Assembly: GCF_003576645.1 (NCBI RefSeq)
Contig: NC_044920.1
Coordinates: 18,881,496-18,945,495 of the forward strand
DNA length: 64,000 nt
Source: Ipomoea triloba
Taxonomy: Eukaryota; Streptophyta; Magnoliopsida; Solanales; Convolvulaceae
Direction of reading: 5' to 3'
The position numbers and the translations under genes are program-made. Within the stretch, counting starts at the first letter, position 1. Each line of letters opens with the position of its first letter. Of this stretch, positions 10,334 through 21,063 are shown in pieces. The notes under the pieces were generated by a model. That model saw nothing but the letters and a program-made list of their open reading frames with translations, made no database searches and was not told the DNA's origin.

Positions 10334-12008
10334 GAGTTAATTCCACTTTTGGTCCTAGACTTATTAGGCGTTTGACAGGTTTAGTCCTCCATAATCAAAA
10401 TGGCCAGATTCTAGCCACGCTTTGTTGTTGTTGGACACTTTTAGTCCTCCGTGATTTGTGCCGTTTGTGAACCGTGAATTAGAAGGGCCTTTTGGTCTTT
10501 TATGTTGTCTTCTTCTAATTCTTTTATTCCTCCATTTTAGTGGTGGTTTTAAGCTGCAACAAGAACAAAGATGAACTAAGTAGAATGTTCTTATGCCTAA
10601 TCTTCTCCAATGTCTCATCTCTGCTTCAAACCCATCGTCTTGAGAACCGCCTTTCTCAATGTCATTGCTCTCATCAGCTAGCTTCAAATTCTTCTCCATC
10701 TTCAACACAACCTTGTAAACCTCTCCAGATCGGACAACCCATTCCAATGACATTATCTTCATCAAGACCATCCAATATCTCGTACTCATCGAAACTCAAC
10801 TTATGAAATGACATCAAAGATTATTTCGGTCTATCTATAGCCCGTTTCGCCTTCTTGAAATTCATATACTTCCAATAGAACCACATAACTCCCACGATAA
10901 GCACCAGCCCAGAAAGCACAAAGATCGATCTCAATAACCAAGCATAACCAGTGTTTTTCATCTCATCTCTCTCATCACACAACCCCTTGAAGTCTCCACA
11001 CAACTCAGAATTCCCACAAAGCTATTCTTATACATTTGCTTAGCATATAAAGACGGAATATCACCGGAGAGGTAAAGGCCCAGAAAACTATTTTTAATCG
11101 CCTAGAAAATCAAGAAGCTTATCAAGAAAACCAATCTCCTCCGGAATAGTACTGGGAAATCTGTTCTTTGACAAAAACAAAGCCGATAAATTTGCAGCAC
11201 GGACTATGGTTTTTGCAATTTCACCGGAAAATGAGTTGCCTGCCAAGTCAAGCAAGGAGATATGGGGAAATCCCCAGAAGCCGGTGGGATCATTGCAGGA
11301 AAATTTTTTTTGCGACAGTTTTACACGTCGTAAGCTCCGACATTGGCCCAAACTTGCAAGAATTTCGGCGGATAGGGAGTTATATATCATCATCGCCTCC
11401 TCCAAAAAAACCCAACCCAAACAAATTTTCTAGGATTTTACCGGAGAAATCATTTTCCGAAACATCAATCCAGAGTAAAGACAGAGTTTTTACCGAGATT
11501 TTTCCTCTCAGACTCGAGCGGCAACTCGCATAGCTCATTAGGAATGGTTCCGGCCAACTGGTTCATAGACACGTGATTCGTCTCAACGCCGCCATCTTTG
11601 ACCACCCCGTCGCTGGAAGTTCTCCCGTAAACGAGTTATTGAAGGCGCTGATTAACTCGGTGAGACAAATCGGCACATGGATGGTCAACTCGTTCGAAGC
11701 CACGTCGAAATCAGACGAGTTTGGTGGAAGAAACACTTTACGAATTGCTTCCGCTTATAAAAATCTAAAAGGGAAGTGATTAATCTGATATCTGAAACCA
11801 CTAAAATTGAGGAATACAAGAATTAGGAGAAGACAACATAAAAAGACCAAAAAGTCCTTCTAATTCACGGTCTATTGACGGCACAAGTCACGGAGGACTA
11901 AAAGTGTCCAACAACAATAAAGCGTGGCTAGAATCTGACCATTTTGATTATGGAGGACTAAACCTGTCAAACGCCTAATAAGTCTAGGACCAAAAGTGGA
12001 ATTAACTC
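10334..12008. mobile_element. Pack-MULE carrying receptor-kinase gene fragments
   Basis: Long terminal inverted repeats of about 211 bp (10,334-10,544 and 11,797-12,008) are nearly identical and begin GAGTTAATTCCACTTTTGG on both sides. The style matches the MULE MITE at 6,982 and the autonomous MULE at 49,035 (TTTTGGTCC-type motifs near the ends). The interior is not transposase but pieces of a HAESA-LIKE1-type LRR receptor kinase on the minus strand, which defines a Pack-MULE. The flanks are TA/GA microsatellite, so the 9-bp target duplication cannot be read with confidence. Confidence 0.8.
10560..11790 (-). pseudogene. HSL1: Captured HAESA-LIKE1-type LRR receptor kinase fragments
   Basis: On the minus strand, in gene order: traces near 11,540 containing MNQLAGTIPNELCELPLES; then leucine-rich repeats (SLGQCRSLRR, LLDLAGNSFSGEIAKTI, NLSALFLSKNRFPSTIPEEI); after a deletion, SGDIPSLYAKQMYKNSF; then GDFKGLCDERDE; a transmembrane helix (WLLRSIFVLSGLVLIVGVMW); the juxtamembrane FKKAKRAID; and the start of the kinase (DEYEILD, SGEVYKVVLK, QDDGFEAE). 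This matches the end of the LRR region through the kinase N-lobe of plant HSL1/HAESA-like receptors, which perceive IDA-type peptides. Central LRRs, the ATP-binding lysine and the rest of the kinase are missing, and several frameshifts and stops are present. It cannot make a functional receptor; it could make antisense or small RNA against the parent gene. Confidence 0.8.
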
Positions 12009-12042
<34 letters not shown>

Positions 12043-12051
<9 letters not shown>

Positions 12052-12477
12052 TTAGGATCATATGAGATCATTTGTTTAGGTAAGATCTTGAGATCAAATC
12101 TTGTGCATCCATGTAATAATTTAATAGTCTAGATTGATTTAAGATTCTAAGTTGAAGTGTGTGCGAACGATGATAAAATGTGTGCTAATGGTGATTAAGT
12201 GTCTGCGAACGGTGATTAAATGTGTGCGAACAGAGTGGTGTGTCAAACAATCTAGACCATTAAAATTTTTTACATTGATGTAAAAGATTTGATCTCAAAA
12301 ATTTTTAATGGTCTAGATTGATTAAGATTCCAAGTTGAAGTGTGTGCGAACAGTGATTAAATGTGTGCGGACGGAGTATGTGTCAATCAATCTAGACCAT
12401 TAAAAAATACTATATGGATGCACAAGATCTGATCTCACGATCTTACCTAAACAAGTGCTCTCACTAGAACCCTACCC
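12043..12477. mobile_element. MITE with TTGTTTAGGTAAGATC inverted termini
   Basis: The left part TTTGTTTAGGTAAGATCTTG and the right part (reverse complement CTTGTTTAGGTAAGATCGTG) form an inverted repeat extending to GATCAAATCTTGTGCATCCAT. Internal blocks (TCTAGATTGATT, GTGTGTGCGAAC, GTGATTAAATGTGTGCG) are repeated. TA microsatellite lies at both ends. Non-coding, superfamily not assigned. Confidence 0.65.
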
Positions 12478-12559
12478 TATATATATATATTGTCTGTAAA
12501 CAATTAATTAAATAATAATAATAATATTATTATTATTATTTAAATTTTTTAATATGATA

Positions 12560-12821
12560 CTCACTCTGTCCCATTTTACCTGTCCTGTTTATTATTCACT
12601 GGTCAAATTAACCAACTCTTTCTTCATTGCTTATTTTCTTTAGTAATTTTTTATTATTTTTAAATTTAATTTTTTGTGTTTAATAGTACTTTTAATGTAG
12701 TTTCTAAATATATAAATTTTATATATTAATACTAAAATTAATATTATGAAAAATTGGATTAAAAATAACTTCAGTCAAGCCTCGTTAAACGAATCAAACA
12801 TCCAAAATAGGACGGAGGTAG
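12560..12821. mobile_element. Stowaway-like MITE
   Basis: Inverted termini CTCACTCTGTCCCATTTT and (reverse complement of the right end) CTACCTCCGTCCTATTTT are flanked by TA on both sides. They fit the Stowaway consensus CTCCCTCYGTCCC and the TA target duplication of Tc1/mariner elements. The corresponding place in the duplicated block at about 14,620 lacks the insert. Confidence 0.8.
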
Positions 12822-13732
12822 TAATAAATAGTGGGTACTCGCATCCGGTGGGTCGGAGTGGATTTTGAAAAAGTCTACCCTCTGCGGGTAAACAAGGGTG
12901 GGTGTGGGGTTGGGTGAAGAAGTGTAAGGGTGGGTCAAGTGGTGGATATAACCATCCTCAACTCAGCCCGACCCATTGCCATCCTTACAAACCGGTTGAA
13001 TGCCGGTCTAGGTTGCATGGAAACGGAAATTGAAAGCAAGAATCTTTGGATATAAAACACGGAAAGAATTACTATATAAAAAATATAAGTGTGTATTTAC
13101 TAAAAATTCTTCATTTATGCATAAATATTAATTGTTTATTATCATATTCATATTTCAAAATGGGGTATTTTAAAATTTTCTAAATTTAGAGAAATTGTTT
13201 TGAAATATTTTATGAAATTACCATGGTGGAATATTAAAAGTGAAACATATAACATATAAATTTTATGCTAGTTTTTCTTGCGGTGGTAGGATTTCGATTT
13301 GAATGCTTATCATTTGTGCTCTAGTTGAGAGGAATACCTACAAATAATGCTATCTAGTGTTTAATATGAAGGGGATTGATACTTAATTAAGTTGCAAACC
13401 TTCTCTCTTGTGTGACATGTTTGGTTATCAATTTTCATGATATAAATATTGTTTTGATAATTATGGAATACTAATACGGTATTACAAAGCAGGAATAACA
13501 ACACAAATAAAGTGATAATCTCATTACATGTTTTTTTAATGACAAAGGTTACACAAATATTTATGTTTGAGTGTTCAAATCCTGAGAAAAGCGATTGAAA
13601 GAGCCAAATCAGTAAGAATGACAATTTCAATTCGCTACACGGATATCCACGCTGAGTGAATCGGGTTGGATGCAGGTTTTATACACAAAATTGTATAAAA
13701 TCCAACCTGACCCCACAATGATAATATATATA

Positions 13733-13853
13733 TGTGTGTGTGTGTGTGTGTTTGTGCGCGCGTGTGCGTACATGCATGTGTGTGTGTGTGTGTGTTTGTG
13801 CGCGTGCGTGTGCGTACGTGCATGTGTGTGTGTGCCTGTGTGTTGTCTGTGTG
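13733..13853. repeat. TG-rich microsatellite
   Basis: About 120 bp of TG repeats with CG and CATG interruptions, capable of Z-DNA. It abuts MITE copy C. Open frames with Thr-His or Cys-Val runs here are microsatellite artefacts. Confidence 0.85.
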
Positions 13854-14421
13854 TAGGAGACGAATCCGGTGAGAACCACATGCTTAGAAAACAAATGAGA
13901 ACCTATAGCAGCTGTCCAGATCTAACGAATCAAAAGCATTGTTTGTTTGAATAATAAATGTGGTGGCATTTAATAAATAATTGAACTTTGTAGTGCAAAT
14001 AAATTGTGTTAAAAGTGCAAGTGACAATTTCATAGAGTACAACCTACGTGTAATTAAAATGTATTAAAAGTGCAAAAAAATATTCACCGAGCACCAATAT
14101 TAAGAGCACCTAATGGTATTATTTTTTTGAAAATACCTAATGGTATTATTAGTTGCACCAAACGTTATCATTAAGTGCACCAATGTGAAAAGGTAAATTA
14201 ATTGCACTATTAAATGATTTTATTTGGACATTTAACTTGCACTTTTAACACATGTTACTTGTACCAAAGTTCAAGTTATTTACAAATTACAAAAATGCGC
14301 CGCGCCTTTTTTTAAAAAAATTATATCTGATCCGTTAGATATGGACAAGCGGACAGCTGGACAACTGCGATTGACTTTCAATCCCCTCTTGGACATTTGT
14401 TCTCACCTGAGTGCGCCCCTA
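13854..14421. mobile_element. MITE family 'TAGGAG', copy C (complete)
   Basis: The termini TAGGAGACGAATCCGGTGAG and (reverse complement of the right end) TAGGGGCGCACTCAGGTGAG are imperfect inverted repeats, giving a 568-bp element. Subterminal GATCTAACGAATC and GATCCGTTAGATC blocks are also inverted. TAGGGG-type ends suggest hAT affinity, but no 8-bp duplication can be read because the flanks are TG/TATG repeats. Confidence 0.6.
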
Positions 14422-15180
14422 TGTATGTATGTATGCATGCATGCATGTAGTTAATTCTACACAATTTCTTATAATTATTTAAGTTTTTACTATTTTTAGT
14501 TATACACTAATATATTTATTTATATATTTTTTATTTTTTTTAATATAACTAACGGAATTATTATTTAATTGTGTATAAATAATTAAATAATAATATTATT
14601 ATTGATATTTAAAATTTTTAATAGGATAATAAATGGTGGTACCCGCATTCGGTGGGGTGGAGTGGGTTTTGAAAATGTCCACCCTCTGGGGTCAACATGG
14701 GTGGGAGGTGGGGTTGGGTGAAGAAGTGTTAGGGTGGGTCGGGTAGTAGATATAGCCATCCCCAACCCACCCCGATCCATTGTCATCCCTACAAACTAGT
14801 TGAGTGCCTATCTAGATTGCATGAAAATTGAAAATGAGAGCAAGAATCCCAGGATACAAAACATGTGAGAAAAGTACAAATATATAAAATATAAGTGTGC
14901 ATTTACTAAACAAATTTCATTTATGCAAAAATATTAATTGTTTATTATCATATTCATATTTCAAAAAAGGTTATTTTAAAATTTTCTAAAATTAGAGAAA
15001 TTGTTTTGAAACATTTTATGAAATTTCCATATAAATTTGTGGAATGAGATATTTTTTCAAATACAGAAAATCTAAGTTTTGACGTAAGAGCTTATGTTAG
15101 CAAAAAGTACTAACGTTATCCAACAGATTTCTCTGCTATATAATGTTGCCCAAACTCAATCTTCACTCCGAGTAAATAAT
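14421..15180. repeat. Duplicated block, copy 2 (without the insertions), with promoter-like end
   Basis: Collinear with 10,128-13,232 minus the three transposons. Its right end continues with TTTTGACGTAAGAGCTTAT and CTATATAATGTTGCCC, shared with 3,360-3,440. The conserved TATA-like motif followed by a C/A-rich leader suggests a gene promoter that was duplicated with the block. The following T-rich repeats look like a leader intron. Confidence 0.6.
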
Positions 15181-15193
15181 CTCAAAAATGGAG

Positions 15194-15665
15194 TGATATG
15201 ATCCCACATCGGCTGTGGAGTGGTATACTTAAGTTGGGGCCAAACCTCCACTCATGAGCTAGCTTTTGTGGTGGAGTTAGGGTCTTGGCTTGAGTGCCGT
15301 ATCATTTGGTCCTTTCATTGAGAGGCCGGAGTGTGGTGGGAAAGGGCTACCTCGAAGAGGGTTACCCGGTGCTTGATAAGGTTCAAAGGGGACCGAGAAG
15401 AGTTTGAAGCCGTCCACTCATCCGGTGCTAGCCTAGCGGAGGGGGCGACCTAAAAGGGGGAGTGTGAGCCGTCTAGAGTAAGCCGCCGCGGACGTCGACT
15501 TCTCAAGGGGTGGGCAATGATACGATCCCACATCGGCTCCTAGAAAAGGGCTACCTGGTGCCGAGAAGAGTCCGGAGTGCCAGCCGCCGCGGATGTCGGC
15601 TTCAATTCTCGGCAGCGATTGTGGAGTGGTACTTAAGTTGGGGCCAAACCTCCACTCACGTATCA
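15194..15665. mobile_element. Small LTR element (TRIM-like) with 5-bp target duplication
   Basis: The element begins TGATATGATCCCACATCGGC and ends CACTCACGTATCA, with the perfect 5-bp duplication TGGAG on both sides (15,189-15,193 and 15,666-15,670). A second TGATACGATCCCACATCGGC starts at 15,518. Both copies share GTGGAGTGGTA and TTAAGTTGGGGCCAAACCTC and end in CGTATCA, so 15,194-15,304 and 15,518-15,665 look like terminal repeats. No protein is encoded. TCCCACATCGG within it equals the plant USE motif. No clear tRNA primer site was found. Confidence 0.6.
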
Positions 15666-15670
15666 TGGAG

Positions 15671-17205
15671 ACACCATGTTTTTGATTCTTTGCTTGATTA
15701 GTGTCATGTGAGTTCAAATGGAGACAACATGCATGTTTTTTATTCTTTGCTTGATTATATGTATGAGAGTTTTTGTTAAATATTTGATTTTGCTATAATC
15801 TTTAATTTCTTTATATCTAACTTTGTTTCCCACTCTTTTTAGACTCTGATTCCTTGTCTAGTTGTTTCAATTTTTTTGCTTTTATTTTTTAAAACTTGAT
15901 TATATGTATTTTTTTTAAAGCTAGATTTGTTGTGGGATTGCAGATTCAACATTGTAGAATCTGATCTTATGTTTCACATCTTTGTCTAAGTATATATGTC
16001 TGAGATTTTTTCGAATAACTTTGTCTTAGATTTATTTGTTCATATATGATTTTGCTATGATCTTTCCGTGTATCTGTTACATAATTTGCTTCTCTCCATG
16101 AGCCATTTCAGGAATACCTTTCCGACTTGATTCTTTCTAGTTGTTCCAAATTTTTTGCTTTTTATTTTTTTAAAATCAAATTATATGTATGATTTTTTTC
16201 AGCTTCATTTTCGTTGTGCTCCATTTGTTGCTTTGATACTTTTAGTTGGATTAGTAATATTAAATTTGCTTACTAATTTGTTCTTAAAATTTTGTTGTAG
16301 AGGATTACTTGTTTATGGTCTAGAATTCCCGACCCCCGCCATAATCACAGTGAAACCAGAACGGAAACTGCCATATGTATAGACCTTAACTCTCTCCTTC
16401 CAATATCTATCTATCACCTCCATATACAAGCCCTCGGTGGATTACAAGAAGGTCAAGGCTTCTAGCTCCTAACCGTATTCGAGTCACGGCCAACTCCAAT
16501 TTCACACTTCGAGCGTGTGAGAGCTCCAAGAAATAACTAAAATAATAGAATAACAATATATTTCTCTCCTTCTTCATCATCATGTACAATGGACTTATTT
16601 ATACCAATTAACTAATACATATAATAATTAACCTACCAAAATTATACTAACTATACAAGTTATGATATATCATGATACACATAATTTCCCTATGCTAATT
16701 GAGGCACAATATTAACTCTCCCACTAATTAAGTTATATCATCCTAATTATCCTACTAATTCTAAAAACATAATTAATTCTTCCTAATTAAGCTATATAAT
16801 TACATTTAAGGGCGTATCAAAAATCAGCTGCTAGAAGATTCTTTTATGGGAGACTGTGGAACCAACATTGTAGAATCAGCTCCATTGTTTCACCTCTTTT
16901 ATTGTCTAATGTATATGCCTTATTTTTTGGGGAACTATATGTATTAGATTTTTTGTACGCCATCACTTAGATGAGAGTATTTTTTAAAAGATTGATTTGG
17001 TTTTCCTATAATCTTTCTGTTTATCTATTACTTTGTTTCTCACTCTTTTTTAAGATATTGATTCTTTGTTTCGCTTGTTCGAATTTTTTTATTTTATTTT
17101 TTAAAGATTTGATTATATATAAGATTTTTCTTTTAAAAACTATGTTTGCTTTGGGATAATGGATTCAACATTCTATGATATTATCTTATGTTTCATCTCT
17201 TTCAT
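15671..17205 (+). repeat. T-rich leader-intron-like sequence in three imperfect copies
   Basis: Three related stretches (about 15,720-15,990, 15,995-16,240 and 16,920-17,200) repeat blocks such as TTGATTCTTT, TATTTTTTAAA, GATTCAACATT and ATCTTATGTTTCA. They are non-coding and look like duplicated parts of a long leader intron. An LTR-like insert separates the second and third copies. Confidence 0.45.
16383..16819 (-). mobile_element. Candidate solo LTR
   Basis: Read on the minus strand the segment begins TGATACGCCCTTAAATG, has a TATA-like GGTATAAATAAG at about 16,600, and runs on with CACACGCTCGAAGTG. It interrupts the leader-type repeats. No target duplication could be confirmed, so the boundaries are tentative. 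Confidence 0.35.
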
Positions 17206-17412
17206 GCCGCTAAAGAATTCTTTCCCAGCAAAATGATTTAGCGGTAAAGAAGACAATTACAATGGCGGCGCAGTAAGAGAAATTGGTGTTTCTATTATAT
17301 CTCCGCCAAAGATGAAGACGCTTAAGCCTCTGAACCAGAAATATGACTCGTCTAGCACAAACAAGAAAGTGATCGGAAGATTCGTTTTGTCTCAACTAAA
17401 AGTTTATTTATG
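17206..17412 (+). other. Coding-looking exon, unrecognised
   Basis: One plus-strand frame from about 17,236 to the TGA at 17,410 is open and has coding-like composition (contains GVSIISPPKMKTLKPLNQ and KKVIGRFVLSQLK). An acceptor-like TTTAG precedes it. It follows the duplicated promoter and leader region, so it may be what remains of the gene they served. I do not recognise the protein. Confidence 0.3.
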
Positions 17413-17477
17413 ATTTATATTACATGCTCAATGTTCAACAAAGCCAACTATGAAAGCTCACAAGTGTCTATGTGGGC

Positions 17478-18088
17478 TTCCAATTCCCTGCATAGCCATT
17501 TGCGCGCTGTAATTATTTTACTTTTATTTCGTATAATATTACAAATTATAACAAATATTGTCCAAATTGATCCCATTGCGTTCAATATTTACTTACCAAT
17601 CGTTATATCGTGGACCAGGGTCCACAGTGCATTGTGGACCCTGGTCCGAAATGACGTCGTTTTGATGATGTTAGTAGACGCGGATGCGAATGACTCTAGG
17701 GAATTCATTATCTATAATACACATAATCCTTATCTATAATACACAGAATGTTTACCTAGAATACACAGAACGTTTGCCTAGAATACACAGAATGTTGACA
17801 CAAAATACACATGACTCATCCTCCTAACATTCGAATGCACAAATACATCACCACATGTGTTACTAACATGAATACACAGAACGGTTGCCTAGAATACACA
17901 GAATGATTGCTTGGAATACATAGAACGATTACATATAATACACAGAACTCATATCCTAATATTTTAGTACGGGGTGCACAATGCATTATATTGTGCACCG
18001 TGGTGCACTATTTCCAATTCCCTGCATAGCCATTTGCGCGCTGTAATTATTTTACTTTTATTTCGTATAATATTACAAATTATAACAA
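17478..18088. repeat. 77-bp direct repeat bracketing a 457-bp segment
   Basis: A 77-bp sequence starting TTCCAATTCCCTGCATAGCC occurs identically at 17,478-17,554 and 18,012-18,088. Between the copies are a palindrome (GGACCAGGGTCCAC...GTGGACCCTGGTCC, about 17,613-17,648), a short array of AGAATACACAGAACG-type units (about 17,700-17,950), and a second hairpin (GGTGCACAATGCA/TTGTGCACC). Confidence 0.7.
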
Positions 18089-18119
18089 CAAATATAACAA
18101 AGTCTTATGATCCACTATT

Positions 18120-18690
18120 TTTTATCAGATTTATTCTAGTCGTTAAGCTTTGTTTGAGGAGATCACAGCTGCAAAAATTCAGGATTTAATAGTTGTGGGT
18201 TCGACTATAAATAGAGCTCATTTTCATGGGATTAACAACAAAATTACACACGCTATATTTGTCCAGATTTATACGTGAGCTCTATATAGTTTTTCTCTTA
18301 TTATTCTCGGGTATTAATCAGTTTATAAGAGTGCTTGATGGTACTATATTGTTGATGATCGAGTATGGAATGCACGGTGTCAGCTTGAAGATGATAAGGC
18401 TTAGTTAGGAGTGTTTTTGTAACCATTGATGTAGTATGGTTGTTTTGTGACTCCTTGTAACCCTTTGTGATCATCTAGTGGATTGGGCTGACATGAAGTG
18501 CCCCGCGGACGTAAGAGTGTAGCTCCGAACTACGTAAACAATTCCCGGTGTCTGGTTCTGTTTACTTTGCTTTATTGTTCTTTTTGTTTATTTATCTGTT
18601 TATAATCCAGTAATTAATTCAGATAAATAATCTGGTTAAAAAGGAGTAGGAACCTTAGACTTATCTTGTACATTCAAGATCCACGATACA
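18120..18690 (+). mobile_element. Solo-LTR-like fragment, copy 1
   Basis: Shares with 24,090-24,690 an ordered set of blocks: CTATAAATA (TATA-like), GTGTCAGC, ATGGTTGTT, GACTCCTTGTAACCC, GTGATCATCTAGTGGATTGG, GAAGTGCCCCGC and GGTGTCTGGTTC. The TATA box followed by R/U5-like sequence is typical of a copia-type LTR. No primer-binding site or pol follows, so this is a solo LTR or LTR remnant. Confidence 0.5.
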
Positions 18691-19720
18691 TTTTCAAGGA
18701 TTAAAGCATAAAGCACATAAATCGGGTCAATACCAATTGTTTAATTATAATAATTATTTGGAGATGGGGCTAGCCCAGGAGAGGTATCTTCATCCCCTTC
18801 CCCATCCACGACGGGAAATTACATACATTCCCCGTTTCCCGAAAATTTTTCTCATCCTTATTCCCGTTGCCATCTCTACCCATACCGACACTCCATAATC
18901 ATAATTCAAAATCCAATGTGGCAATTTAATTATTTATTACAATTGTATTCATTTTTTAATCACATCAAATAAGTAAATGCACCTTAAAACTTCTTATATA
19001 AAATAAAACCAAACGCCTTTCTATGCTGCTCAACTTCGGCTTCCACCGCCGGCCTCCGGCCGGAGCTCTAATGGAGTTTTGAGCCGGCGGTTTTGGTCAC
19101 CTTCTACGTTTGCTCTCGCTCTTCTTCCGCCCCGACCACCGCCGCAGCTCCGTCCGCCTCTGACCACCACCACTGATCTTCTTCTTCCGTTTTCTTTCCT
19201 TTGAATAAAATAACAGTAGGTAGGAATTGGGGTTTGTATTGGTAGTCTTGAACTCCCAACCCTACTTTGACTTTACCCACTTTTTTATTTTCTCTATTAT
19301 TGTGTTTTCCTCTCGTTAATTTCACGAGCATTTTTTCTCTCGTTACTTTCACGAGCTTTTCATTTTCATTAACATAAATCGTTTAGTTTGGTTTCGGCAA
19401 GTGTTGATCTTATCCTGGGCGAGCAAAAAAGAATGATGACGAAGACCCAGATCTTTGATGAAGCTTTAAGCTCCCTGAAGGAACATAGCTTCTTAGTTAT
19501 GGAACAGTCTGCGATTCAAGTTTTGTATATCATAGTTAGAAAAGTTGTTTCTATGTCTGACTGTAAGGAATGGTTTACCATTTCATTGATCGTTGATGTA
19601 AACGTTTTATGTTATGAATTAATGGAATAGCTACGCTTACCTTCAAAAAAAAACTTCTTATATAAAAGGAAACTAGTAAATTACCCGTGCGATGCACGGA
19701 TAATATTTTTATATTAAATA
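18691..19720. other. Intergenic DNA
   Basis: No gene recognised. A GC-rich patch at about 19,030-19,180 and the plus-strand frame at 19,388-19,630 do not resemble a known protein. An ACCCGTGCGATGCACGG palindrome at about 19,682-19,698 resembles motifs at 2,730, 23,060 and 28,330. Confidence 0.35.
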
Positions 19721-19757
19721 TTTAAATAATAAAATTAAAGGTTAAATTATAAATAAT

Positions 19758-20300
19758 CAAACAAACAAATAGATAAATATATAAAAATGAAACAACAAAA
19801 ATATATATTATGATTCAATTAGTTCATATCAAAACAAACAAATAGATAAATATATAAAAATGAAACAACAAAAATATATATTATGATTCAATTAGTTCAT
19901 ATCAAAACAAACAAATAGATAAATATATAAAAATGAAACAACAAAAATATATATTATGATTCAATTAGTTCATATCAAAACAAACAAATAGATAAATATA
20001 TAAAAATGACACAACTGGGTGGGAACTCCATGAGGGCATGAGCAATGATGTGAGCAAAAATCACACTTCATGAACAGAAAAGATTAATAATTATATTACT
20101 ACACAATTGAGATTAGGGTAAACAACTAACAGTGTATTGTGTTATATAACAAATATAAATTGAAAAACTAAAAATAATAAAGAAAGACAGAAGAATTGAG
20201 AATCCATATCAAAGCCTAAAAAGAAACAACAAAAATATATATTATGATTCAATTAGTTCATATCAAAACAAACAAATAGATAAATATAAAAATGAAACAA
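19758..20300. repeat. 72-bp minisatellite with a displaced copy
   Basis: A unit of about 72 bp (contains AAACAAACAAATAGATAAAT and ATTATGATTCAATTAGTTCA) is repeated head to tail at about 19,761, 19,833 and 19,905, with a partial unit at 19,978. A further copy at 20,223-20,300 is followed, like the partial unit, by TGGGGTGGGAAC/CTGGGTGGGAAC, suggesting a duplicated array end. Confidence 0.8.
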
Positions 20301-20358
20301 ATGGGGTGGGAACTTCATGAATTATGATCAGATGAATTATGATCAGATTGAAGCGACA

Positions 20359-20399
<41 letters not shown>

Positions 20400-20424
20400 C
20401 ATATATATATATACATATATATAT

Positions 20425-20469
<45 letters not shown>
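20359..20469. repeat. TA microsatellite
   Basis: About 110 bp of TA with occasional CA/TG. It borders the MITE at 20,476. Confidence 0.9.
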
Positions 20470-20470
<1 letters not shown>

Positions 20471-20475
20471 TCATG

Positions 20476-20688
20476 TTCAGGTGTGGCCGTGCGGTTTACA
20501 CCACTCAATGTTAAGAAATGCACTACTCAATATTAAGAAATGCACCACACAAATAACATTGAGCGGTGCATTTCATATTAAGAAATGCATTTTCATTGTG
20601 GTGCATTTCGTAACATTGAGTGGTGCATTTCTTAACATTGAGTGGTGTAAACCGCATGACCGCACGGGAAGGCGGGGCCACATTTGAA
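20476..20688. mobile_element. MITE with TTCARRTGYGGCC-type termini, copy 2
   Basis: The left end TTCAGGTGTGGCCGTGCGG and the right end (reverse complement TTCAAATGTGGCCCCGCC) form an inverted repeat. The inner arms CGGTTTACACCACTCAATG are also inverted. It belongs with 9,403-9,736 and, like it, sits next to TA microsatellite. Confidence 0.65.
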
Positions 20689-21063
20689 TAGAAATCTATA
20701 TATATATATATATGTAAAGAACATATACCTCCACATCTTTCAACACAGATTCTAAGGTTTCTCCTCGGTTGTTCTTGACTTCGTAAAGACGAATCAATCG
20801 TACTTTGATTGCCCAAGCAGTACTGAAGGCGTTTATCTTATTTATAGTAAAACAAAAATATGGGCCATTGTATGTAGATTTTTTTGTGTGCATGAAGCTA
20901 ACGTGGTAAGATGGAGTGAACGAAAGATGTGAAATTGGTTGCATGGTTGCATGATTTATATAGTGGTATGAGAATTTATTAGATAGAAATTTATTTGGAA
21001 AACTTTAAAAATAATTGATTAATAATAATTATTGATTGATTAATAATAATAATAATAATAATA

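Larger units (their letters stand above)
10128..13232. repeat. Duplicated block, copy 1 (interrupted by three insertions)
   Basis: The pieces 10,128-10,310, 12,490-12,557 and 12,824-13,232 align in order to 14,421-15,040. Shared anchors include GCATGCATGCATG, TTTTTACTATTTTTAGTTATA, GTGGGGTTGGGTGAAGAAGTG and TTAATTGTTTATTATCATATT. Copy 2 has none of the three insertions (Pack-MULE, MITE, Stowaway), so it approximates the pre-insertion state. Confidence 0.7.

Noticed and set aside
13627..13954. Open frames of Thr-His or Cys-Val runs
   Set aside because: Translations of the TG/CA microsatellite on both strands.
12040..14421. CRISPR-like array
   Set aside because: The repeated GTGTGTGCGAAC and GTGCAAATAAATTG words are irregular, lie inside MITEs, and the genome is a plant.
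16430..16510. tRNA gene or SINE
   Set aside because: A TTCGAGTC word resembles a B box, but no cloverleaf, A box or poly(A) tail was found.
17613..18005. Helitron
   Set aside because: Hairpins are present, but no TC start, CTRR end or A/T insertion site could be placed.
20263..20536. Ile-Tyr-rich open frames
   Set aside because: Translations of TA microsatellite.
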